Shown here piece after piece: positions 57,486 through 64,000 of a stretch of 64,000 bases of DNA (its first letter is position 1; every line of letters starts with the position of its first letter). Origin of the DNA: Caulobacter endophyticus (GTDB lineage: Bacteria; Pseudomonadota; Alphaproteobacteria; Caulobacterales; Caulobacteraceae); assembly GCF_029543245.1 (NCBI RefSeq), contig NZ_JARQWV010000023.1:1-64000 (forward strand). Reading direction: 5' to 3'. The position numbers and the translations under genes are program-made. Below the pieces are notes generated by a model. That model did not search any database, was not told where the DNA came from, and saw nothing but the letters and a program-made list of their open reading frames with translations.

Positions 57486-58094
57486 TTAGAGGAGGGCTAG
57501 CTCGTCCCCGTCGGCGGCGGCAAGCCGGGCTTGGTAGCTGGCCCGCTGATGCTCGATCTTGGAATTGCGGGCGGCGAGAAACCTGCGAGTGGGGTCCCTC
57601 GCTGCTGAGCGAGCGGGCTTCAGCCTTGCAAATTTCCGAAGCCGGTCGGCCAAGAGGATGGCTTCGTGACCGATTTCCACTGCCGCATCTGAGGCGATCG
57701 GGCCCATGGATGGGCCGCTGTTGCCATACCAGTCGCCGTTCAGGCTCTCGGCATACTGATCGCGCCTGGCTCGGAACTCCTGCGCTTCCTCATATGCGTC
57801 GATCTTCAGGTTCTTGACCGCGGCGTCGGGAAACTCGGCCAGATGGGGGATGTGGGTCACGAAGTTGTCGTAGGCCTTCCGGTCATAAGCCTCGTCGTTG
57901 TGGCTGCAGACGGCCGCGCACTGACTTGCGAATTCCTCGACCAAGTGAGCGAGCTGGAGGGCGGCCCGGCGTGCTTCTAGTCGCTTCGTCCGGTGTTCGC
58001 GCCACCAGGGGGTTCCCTGCGCGATAACCCCGCTGACGACAGCTGAGGCCAGAGATGACCCTACGACGCTTGCTATAACGGTCTGTAGGTCCAT
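57486..58094 (-). CDS. Hypothetical protein with N-terminal membrane helix (island cargo)
   Basis: 202 residues from the ATG at 58094; an in-frame ATG at 58121 would add 9. The N-terminus (MDLQTVIASVVGSSLASAVV) is a membrane segment, followed by a charged helical region WREHRTKRLEARRAALQLAH and a cytoplasmic domain. I do not recognise a family. It sits between the integrase and the R-M operon and points the opposite way. A role in defence is possible from context only. Confidence 0.65.
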   Translation of the reverse strand: MDLQTVIASVVGSSLASAVVSGVIAQGTPWWREHRTKRLEARRAALQLAHLVEEFASQCAAVCSHNDEAYDRKAYDNFVTHIPHLAEFPDAAVKNLKIDAYEEAQEFRARRDQYAESLNGDWYGNSGPSMGPIASDAAVEIGHEAILLADRLRKFARLKPARSAARDPTRRFLAARNSKIEHQRASYQARLAAADGDELALL

Positions 58095-58281
58095 GGCGTC
58101 CCTGGCGGTTGAGGTCCGCATAATCTGGTCGAGCGCTCGCGGCCTCGCAAGGTTCGCGTTGCCTGCGCGAGCGTGGCGTCTGTCACAACGACCGATGCGA
58201 CAAACGCCAAGGCCTATTTCTTCATCTGACCGGCCCCTCGATCTCTACCAACGCCAGCGCAGTTGAAATATCACGTGCGCC

Positions 58282-58308
58282 TTGCCTGAGCGCGCTTGCT
58301 GCTATGCT
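58282..58308 (+). promoter_or_regulatory. Candidate promoter of the R-M operon
   Basis: TTGCCTG (58282-58288), a 12-bp spacer and GCTATGCT (58301-58308) resemble the Caulobacter-type promoter TTGACGS-N10-14-GCTANAWC. It lies 26 bp before the hsdM start. Confidence 0.5.
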
Positions 58309-58334
58309 ATCGGGCGTTGTTCGAGGGGCGTTTC

Positions 58335-60164
58335 ATGAACCACCAGTCGATGTCGGCCTTCATCTGGTCCGTCGCCGACCTGCTGCGCGGGGATTACAGG
58401 CAGTCGGACTACGGCAAGGTCATACTGCCGTTCACGGTGCTGCGGCGGCTGGACTGCGTGCTGGACGCCACAAAGCCGGCGGTGCTGGAAGAACTGACCA
58501 AGCGCGGCGACGTCGGCGTCGAGCCGTTCCTGGTGCGTGCCGCCAAACAGAACTTCTACAACACCTCGAAGCTGGACATGGGGCGCTTGGTCGGTGACCC
58601 CGATAACATCGCCGCCAACCTCTACGCCTACATCCAGGCGTTCTCGCCGGCGGTGCGAGACATCTTCGAGCGCTTCGAGTTCGCCGCCCAGGTCGAGAAG
58701 CTCGCCAAGGCCGGGCTGCTTTATCTCGTGACAGAGCGGTTCGCCCGTATCGACCTGCACCCTGAGAAGGTCGACAACCACCAGATGGGTCTGGCCTTCG
58801 AGGAGCTGATCCGCAAGTTCGCCGAGCTGTCCAACGAGACCGCCGGGGAGCACTTCACGCCCCGCGAGGTCATCACGCTGATGGTGCACCTGCTCTTCGT
58901 TGAGGACGACGCGATCCTGTCCAAGCCGGGTGTGGTTCGCACCATCTACGATCCGACAGCTGGCACGGGCGGCATGCTCTCGATTGCCGAGGAGTATCTG
59001 AGTGAGCATAGCCCCGGCGCACGCCCGAGCATGTTTGGCCAGGAGCTGAACCCCGAGTCTTACGCGATCTGCAAAGCTGACATGCTGATCAAGGGGCAGG
59101 ACGTGACGAACATCGTGTTCGGCAACACCCTCTCCGACGACGGCCACCAGGGTCGCAAGTTCGACTACATGCTCTCCAACCCGCCGTTCGGCGTGGAGTG
59201 GAAGAAGGTCGAGAAGGTCGTCCGCGCCGAGCACGAGCAGCAGGGCTTCGCCGGCCGCTTCGGCCCCGGCCTGCCGCGCGTCTCGGACGGCTCCCTGCTC
59301 TTCCTGCTGCACCTGCTGTCAAAGATGCGCCCGGCCCAAGACGGCGGCAGCCGGTTCGGCATCGTGCTCAACGGCTCGCCCCTGTTCACTGGCGGGGCCG
59401 GCAGCGGCGAGAGCGAGATCCGCCGCTACCTGCTGGAGAACGACCTGGTCGAGGCCATCGTCGCCCTGCCGACCGACATGTTCTACAATACCGGCATCGC
59501 CACCTATGTCTGGATCGTCTCCAACCGCAAACCGGCGGCGCGCAGGGGCCAACTGCAACTGATCGACGCCAGCGGCTTCTGGAAGAAGATGCGCAAGTCC
59601 CTGGGCTCCAAGCGCAAGGAGATGGGCGAGGACGACATCGCCCTGGTCACCCAGCTGTTCGGCGACTTCGTGGAGGCCCAGATCGCCACGGTGATCGACG
59701 CGGCCGGCAAGGAAACCGGCAAGGTCGTGGTGCGGGCCGGCGAGGCTGCGCCCGCCGCGCCCGAGGGCGGAAAGGTCAAGCTCGCGCCGCTGTCGCGGAT
59801 CTTCGCCAACGAGACCTTCGGCTACCGCGCCATCACCGTCGAGCGTCCGCTGCTCGACGAGGCCGGCGCGCCTGTGGTGGGCCTGAAAGGTAAGAACAAG
59901 GGCAAGCCGGTCGCCGACAGCGCCCGCCGCGATACCGAGAACGTGCCGCTGACCGATGATGTCGACGCCTACTTCGCCCGCGAGGTGTTGCCGCACGCTC
60001 CCGACGCGTGGATCGACGAGGACAAGACCAAGACCGGCTACGAGATCCCGTTCAACCGCCATTTCTATGTGTTCGAGCCGCCGCGCGATCTCGCCGAGAT
60101 CGATGCGGATCTGCGCGAGGTCACGGACCGGATCAAGGCGATGATCGAGAGGCTGGCGGCATGA
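58335..60164 (+). CDS. hsdM: Type I restriction-modification system, DNA methyltransferase (M) subunit
   Basis: 609 residues. The N-terminal HsdM domain (FIWSVADLLRGDYRQSDYGK) is followed by the N6-adenine methylase core: YDPTAGTGGML (SAM-binding motif I) and LSNPPFGVEW (NPPF catalytic motif IV). The C-terminal half is longer than in classical HsdM and has an extra region (residues about 430-530) of unknown role. GAGGGGCGTTTC precedes the ATG at 58335. With HsdS it modifies adenine in the recognition site. The stop overlaps hsdS (ATGA). Confidence 0.95.
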   Translation: MNHQSMSAFIWSVADLLRGDYRQSDYGKVILPFTVLRRLDCVLDATKPAVLEELTKRGDVGVEPFLVRAAKQNFYNTSKLDMGRLVGDPDNIAANLYAYIQAFSPAVRDIFERFEFAAQVEKLAKAGLLYLVTERFARIDLHPEKVDNHQMGLAFEELIRKFAELSNETAGEHFTPREVITLMVHLLFVEDDAILSKPGVVRTIYDPTAGTGGMLSIAEEYLSEHSPGARPSMFGQELNPESYAICKADMLIKGQDVTNIVFGNTLSDDGHQGRKFDYMLSNPPFGVEWKKVEKVVRAEHEQQGFAGRFGPGLPRVSDGSLLFLLHLLSKMRPAQDGGSRFGIVLNGSPLFTGGAGSGESEIRRYLLENDLVEAIVALPTDMFYNTGIATYVWIVSNRKPAARRGQLQLIDASGFWKKMRKSLGSKRKEMGEDDIALVTQLFGDFVEAQIATVIDAAGKETGKVVVRAGEAAPAAPEGGKVKLAPLSRIFANETFGYRAITVERPLLDEAGAPVVGLKGKNKGKPVADSARRDTENVPLTDDVDAYFAREVLPHAPDAWIDEDKTKTGYEIPFNRHFYVFEPPRDLAEIDADLREVTDRIKAMIERLAA

Positions 60165-61504
60165 GCTTTCCGGCTTACGAGTCCTACAAGGATAGCGGCC
60201 TGGACTGGCTGGGCGCGGTGCCGGACCATTGGCGGCTTGCGCCGTTCTGGAGCTTATTTCGGCGGACGAAGCGGACTGGGTTTCCTGACGCTGAGCTGCT
60301 CTCCGTCTATCGGGACTACGGCGTCATCCGAAAGGCTGACCGCGACGACAACTTCAATAACGCGTCAGAGGACCTGAGCACCTATCAGCTCGTCGAACCT
60401 GGCGACCTCGCCATGAACAAGATGAAGGCATGGCAGGGATCGCTGGGTGTGTCGGCGCATAAGGGCATTGTCAGCCCGGCGTATTTTGTCTTCCAGGCTC
60501 AACACGCAGAAGACCCGGCGTTTCTTCACTACCTACTCCGGTCGGGTGGATACGCGGTCGGCTTCATGACGATCTCCAAGGGGATCCGGATTGGTCAGTG
60601 GGACCTCGATCCCGACCACCTCGGCACTGTTCCGATCCCCCTTCCGCCCCTTGGGGAGCAACGCGCCATAGCCGCCTTCCTTGACCGAGAGACCGCCAAG
60701 ATCGACGCGCTGGTAGGGGCGCAGCGGCAGCTGATCGAGCTGCTGAAGGAGAAGCGGCAGGCCGTCATCTCCCACGCCGTCACCAAGGGCCTCGATCCCT
60801 CCGTCCCGATGAAGGACTCCGGCATCGAGTGGCTCGGCCAGGTGCCGGCGCATTGGGAGGCGGTGCCCTTGAAGCGGTATCTCACCGTGCTGTCCGGCTA
60901 TGCCTTTCCCTCGGCGGGGTTCGCCGACGATGCGGCGGAAGTGCCTCTCCTTCGCGGGGTCAACGTGGGCGTCGGGCGGGTTCGATGGGACGAGGTAGTC
61001 TACTGGCCGAAGAGCGAAACGGGGGAGCTTGCGGCTTGGCAGCTTGCCCTCGGCGACCTCGTCATCGGGATGGATCGCCCGTGGATCGCTGAAGGCTTGC
61101 GCCTAGCCGAGGTGGCAGAGCAAGACTTGCCGTGTCTGCTTCTCCAACGTGTGGCCGCTCTACGGACCTTACCAGGGCTCACCAGGGACTATCTGAAGCT
61201 CACCCTGCAGGGAGAAGCCTTCTATCACCACTGCGTGCCCGAAATGACCGGGGTCAGTGTGCCGCACATTAGCCCGGGGCAGATCTACGAGTTCGTCGTC
61301 GCCGTTCCTCCGCACGACGAGCAGGAGCAGATTTCAAAACTGGTGAAATCTGTCTCGGGAGATGCTGAACAGCTGGTGGCTGCGGGCGAGGAGGCCATCG
61401 CCCTTCTCCAAGAACGCCGCGCCGCCCTGATCTCCGCCGCCGTCACTGGCAAGATCGACGTGCGCGGTCTCGTCGTTGACGCTGAAAGCGCCGAGGCCGC
61501 ATGA
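60161..61504 (+). CDS. hsdS: Type I restriction-modification system, specificity (S) subunit
   Basis: 447 residues with two target recognition domains. Each half starts with a similar motif: KDSGLDWLGAVPDHW near residue 10 and KDSGIEWLGQVPAHW near 220. They are separated by the conserved spacer PPLGEQRAIAAFLDRETAKI and a long helix; a second such element (PPHDEQEQISKLVKS) ends the protein. Each TRD reads one half of a bipartite site; the sequence cannot be predicted here. It starts within the hsdM stop and overlaps the next gene. Confidence 0.95.
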   Translation: MSFPAYESYKDSGLDWLGAVPDHWRLAPFWSLFRRTKRTGFPDAELLSVYRDYGVIRKADRDDNFNNASEDLSTYQLVEPGDLAMNKMKAWQGSLGVSAHKGIVSPAYFVFQAQHAEDPAFLHYLLRSGGYAVGFMTISKGIRIGQWDLDPDHLGTVPIPLPPLGEQRAIAAFLDRETAKIDALVGAQRQLIELLKEKRQAVISHAVTKGLDPSVPMKDSGIEWLGQVPAHWEAVPLKRYLTVLSGYAFPSAGFADDAAEVPLLRGVNVGVGRVRWDEVVYWPKSETGELAAWQLALGDLVIGMDRPWIAEGLRLAEVAEQDLPCLLLQRVAALRTLPGLTRDYLKLTLQGEAFYHHCVPEMTGVSVPHISPGQIYEFVVAVPPHDEQEQISKLVKSVSGDAEQLVAAGEEAIALLQERRAALISAAVTGKIDVRGLVVDAESAEAA

Positions 61505-62463
61505 GCGACACCGTGATCGGCCGACTGGAGCGTGTGGCGCTGCGCGAGGTGTGGCGGCACGAGGCCTATGACTTCACGCGCTGGCTGCAGGAGAACATCG
61601 ACGTTCTGAACGTGGCGGTCGGTCTGGATCTCGTCAACGTCAATCGCGAGCAGGCCGCCGGAGCCTTCAGCATCGACCTCGTCGCCGAGGATCAGGGCGG
61701 TGGCAAGGTGATCATCGAGAACCAGCTGGAGAAGAGCAACCACGACCACCTGGGCAAGCTGCTGACCTACCTCGTGGCCATGGAGGCGCGGGCGGCGGTG
61801 TGGATCGTTTCTGAGCCCAGGCCCGAGCACGTTTCAGCCGTGGCCTGGCTCAATGAGTCGAGCAGCGCCGACTTCTACCTGCTGAAGGTCGAGGCCGTGC
61901 GGATCGGTGATTCGCCGCCCGCGCCGCTGCTGACCCTGATCGTCGGGCCCTCGGCCGAGACCGAAGCCGTCTCGCGCAGCAAGCGGGAGTTCTCCGAGCG
62001 GCACAACATCTTCCAGAACTGGTGGGCGCAACTCATCGCCCATCCCGAAGCGCACCTTCACAAGCACATCACGCCCAGCCGCGTGCAGTGGATGGGCACC
62101 GCCACCGGCGTGCGGGGTCTGGGTCTGAACTACACCGTTCTGCAGGACGACTGCGGGGCCGAACTCTACATCGACCGAGGGCAGCGGGAGGAGAACAAGT
62201 CGCTCTTCGACCAGTTGCTCGCCCATCAGCAGGCCATCGAAACTACCTTCGGCGGACCACTTCGCTGGGAGCGCCTGGACGCCAAGCGCGCAAGCCGGAT
62301 CAGCGTCCGCTTCCCCGGCGGCTACCGCTCGTCGCCGGAAGCCCAGGCGGGGGCCATTGAGCAGCAGATCGGCGCGATGAACCGCCTGCACGCCGCCATC
62401 TCACCCTTCCTGAAGACCCTGCGCCTGGGCGCTGTGGTTCCCGAGATCGAACCCGAGGTCTGA
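61501..62463 (+). CDS. DUF4268-family protein inside the hsd operon
   Basis: 320 residues, soluble. The N-terminal third resembles a PD-(D/E)XK nuclease fold: FSIDLVAEDQGGGKVIIENQ, with Asp, then a Glu-x-Gln, and LEKSNHDHLGKLLTYLVAME, as in related predicted nucleases that use ExQ for the second acidic-basic pair. The C-terminal part (HNIFQNWWAQLIAHPEAHLH ...) is the DUF4268 region. Its start overlaps hsdS (ATGA) and its stop overlaps hsdR. Function is not established; the context points to an accessory role in DNA restriction. Confidence 0.8.
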   Translation: MSDTVIGRLERVALREVWRHEAYDFTRWLQENIDVLNVAVGLDLVNVNREQAAGAFSIDLVAEDQGGGKVIIENQLEKSNHDHLGKLLTYLVAMEARAAVWIVSEPRPEHVSAVAWLNESSSADFYLLKVEAVRIGDSPPAPLLTLIVGPSAETEAVSRSKREFSERHNIFQNWWAQLIAHPEAHLHKHITPSRVQWMGTATGVRGLGLNYTVLQDDCGAELYIDRGQREENKSLFDQLLAHQQAIETTFGGPLRWERLDAKRASRISVRFPGGYRSSPEAQAGAIEQQIGAMNRLHAAISPFLKTLRLGAVVPEIEPEV

Positions 62464-64000
62464 TGAGCCTGCACAAGGAAATCCATTTCGAAGACGACGT
62501 CGTCGACCATCTCGGCGCGCACGGCTGGATCTACGAGCCCGGCTCGGGCTCGCAGCATGACCGCTCGCGGGCGCTGTTCGTCGAGGATCTGGTCGCCTGG
62601 GTGCAGGACAGCCAGCCAGAGGCCTGGGAAGCCCTGAGCAAGACCCACGGACCGGCCGCCGCCGAGGTGCTGGCCGACCGGGTGCGCAAGTCGCTGGACG
62701 ACCGGGGCGTGCTGGACGTGCTGCGCGGTGGGCTCGACATGGTGGGGCTGCGTCGGCGGTTGGACCTGGCGCAGTTCAAGCCGGCCATGGGCATGAACCC
62801 GGAGATCACCCGCCGCTACCAGGCCAACCGCCTGCGCGTGGCGCGGCAGGTGCGCTACTCGACCGCCAACGAGAACTGCTTCGACCTGGTGCTCTATCTG
62901 AACGGCGTGCCGGTCGCGACCGTCGAGCTGAAGACCGACTTCACCCAGAGCCTGCAGGACGCCACCGACCAATACCGCTTCGACCGTGATCCCCGGCCCA
63001 AGGGCGGCAAGGTCGAGCCGCTGCTGAACTTCCCCGGCGGGGCGCTGGTGCATTTCGCCGTCAGCAACGCCGAAGTGGCCATGACCACCAAGCTGCAGGG
63101 GCGCGACACCTTCTTCCTGCCGTTCAACAAGGGCGACCACGGCGGCAAGGGCAACCCGATCAATCCCAACGGCCACCGTACGGCCTATCTCTGGGAAGAG
63201 GTCTGGCAGCGCGACAGCTGGCTGGAGATCCTGGGCCGCTACATGGTGACCCGGCGCGACGCCAAGAAGCAGATCACCGGCGTGATCTTCCCGCGCTACC
63301 ACCAGCTGGACGCCACGCGGAAACTGGCCGCCCAGGTGCTGGAGGAGGGACCGGGCGGGCGCTTCCTGATCCAGCACTCGGCCGGGTCGGGCAAGACCAA
63401 CTCCATCGCCTGGGCCGCGCACCTGTTGTCGGAGCTGCACGACGCCAATGACGACAAGCTGTTCTCCAGCGTGATCGTGGTGTCGGACCGCAACGTCATC
63501 GACACCCAGTTGCAGGAGGCCCTGTTCGACTTCCAGCGCATCGCCGGCGTGGTGGCGACGATCAAGAACGAGGGCGGCTCCAAGAGCGGTCAGTTGGCCG
63601 AGGCCCTGGCGGCGGGCAAGAAGGTGATCGTCTGCACGATCCAGACCTTCCCCTTCGCCATCGAGGCCGTGCGCGAGCTGGCGGCCACCGAGGGCAAGGC
63701 CTTCGCCGTGATCGCCGACGAGGCCCACTCCAGCCAGACCGGCGAGGCCGCCGCCAAGCTCAAGCAGATGCTCTCGGCCGAGGAGGCGGCGGAACTGGCC
63801 GACGGCGGCGAGGTCAGCAACGAGGACATCCTGGCCGCCCAGATGGCCGGACGCGCCGCCAGCGACAAGGGCATCACCTACGTCGCCTTCACCGCCACGC
63901 CCAAGGGCAAGACGATGGAGCTGTTTGGCCGACCGCCGCATCCCGACCGGCCCATCGGCGACGGCAACCTGCCCGGCCCGTTCCACGTCTATTCGATGCG
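62463..64000 (+). CDS. hsdR: Type I restriction-modification system, restriction (R) subunit, N-terminal part
   Basis: 512 codons are in the window; the rest is beyond it. The ATG shares a base with the DUF4268 stop. The N-terminal endonuclease domain has FDLVLYLNGVPVATVELKTD (PD-ExK: Asp, then ELK) near residue 150, followed by the helicase motor: Walker A HSAGSGKTNSI near residue 310 and the DEAH box VIADEAHSSQTGEA near residue 420, then YVAFTATPKGKTMELFG (motif III). It translocates DNA and cuts unmodified DNA. No frameshift is seen in the visible part. Confidence 0.95.
   Translation, partial: MSLHKEIHFEDDVVDHLGAHGWIYEPGSGSQHDRSRALFVEDLVAWVQDSQPEAWEALSKTHGPAAAEVLADRVRKSLDDRGVLDVLRGGLDMVGLRRRLDLAQFKPAMGMNPEITRRYQANRLRVARQVRYSTANENCFDLVLYLNGVPVATVELKTDFTQSLQDATDQYRFDRDPRPKGGKVEPLLNFPGGALVHFAVSNAEVAMTTKLQGRDTFFLPFNKGDHGGKGNPINPNGHRTAYLWEEVWQRDSWLEILGRYMVTRRDAKKQITGVIFPRYHQLDATRKLAAQVLEEGPGGRFLIQHSAGSGKTNSIAWAAHLLSELHDANDDKLFSSVIVVSDRNVIDTQLQEALFDFQRIAGVVATIKNEGGSKSGQLAEALAAGKKVIVCTIQTFPFAIEAVRELAATEGKAFAVIADEAHSSQTGEAAAKLKQMLSAEEAAELADGGEVSNEDILAAQMAGRAASDKGITYVAFTATPKGKTMELFGRPPHPDRPIGDGNLPGPFHVYSM

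Larger units (their letters stand above)
55776..64000. mobile_element. Integrative island at tRNA-Thr carrying a type I restriction-modification system (left part)
   Basis: The region begins at the tRNA-Thr 3' fragment, includes paired repeats, a tyrosine integrase and a type I R-M operon, and runs off the window. Genes on its left are ordinary chromosomal genes. The end of the island and the second attachment site are outside the window, so its length and other cargo are unknown. Confidence 0.75.

Noticed and set aside
57285..57500. A 71-codon frame after the integrase
   Set aside because: Only the first part looks coding, it has no clear ribosome site, and its end overlaps the next gene on the other strand. 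Described as a possible remnant, not as a gene.
1..64000. CRISPR array
   Set aside because: No series of regularly spaced identical repeats of 24-40 bp was seen; the repeated elements are palindromic intergenic repeats and short operator-like motifs.

Overview
The window is chromosomal DNA of a high-GC alphaproteobacterium, almost certainly Caulobacter or a close relative. Three things point there: a complete Tad/Cpa pilus locus in Caulobacter order (pilin, cpaA-cpaH), a MalA-type maltodextrin TonB-dependent receptor beside starch enzymes, and promoter motifs of Caulobacter type (CtrA-like TTAA-N7-TTAA boxes and TTGAC...GCTANAWC-like promoters). No rRNA gene, intact tRNA gene or CRISPR array was seen.

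Layout. 1-10.8 kb: start of a dicarboxylate/amino-acid symporter, AMP nucleosidase (amn), a BlaI/BlaR1-like repressor-metalloprotease pair with two operator copies, a candidate TNT-type NAD+-glycohydrolase toxin with a small downstream gene that may be its immunity gene, an alpha/beta hydrolase, a tyrosine-phosphatase-like protein, an MFS protein and pabB-pabC for p-aminobenzoate. 10.8-22.4 kb: the pilus locus. Two TadE-like pseudopilins and a secretin-N-domain protein read left; two tandem Flp pilin genes (the second easily missed), cpaA and the translationally coupled cpaB-H read right. 22.4-39.7 kb: a starch/maltodextrin utilisation locus with a flavin-dependent halogenase, MalA receptor, GH13 amylase, GH13 alpha-glucosidase, LacI regulator, GH97 alpha-glucosidase, an inserted Rrf2/thioredoxin-reductase-like pair, an MFS sugar permease and a GH15 glucoamylase. 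Three of its promoter regions share GCAAA elements, mostly 12 bp apart, which I propose as the operator of the LacI protein.

39.7-55.4 kb: housekeeping and accessory genes: a lipoprotein, DUF5990, rmuC, def, zapE, an LprI-like protein, an HWE histidine kinase, sdhCDAB followed by a membrane protein that probably starts at CTG, a ferredoxin reductase and [2Fe-2S] ferredoxin, a frameshifted glutathione S-transferase, an OafA-type acyltransferase and a signal-anchored protein of unknown function. 55.8-64.0 kb: the left part of an integrative island. It opens with the 3' half of a tRNA-Thr(CGT) gene, has paired TACGGT repeats and a tyrosine integrase, and carries a type I restriction-modification operon (hsdM-hsdS-DUF4268-hsdR) that runs off the window.

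The starch genes form one logical pathway: MalA imports maltodextrins across the outer membrane, the periplasmic or exported glycosidases trim them, the MFS permease passes products inward, and the cytoplasmic GH13 glucosidase finishes degradation, with the LacI protein as the likely sensor. The pilus genes form one machine: peptidase CpaA, secretin CpaC, CpaB and CpaD in the periplasm/outer membrane, localisation ATPase CpaE, motor CpaF and platform CpaG/H, probably under CtrA cell-cycle control at the pilin and cpaB promoters.
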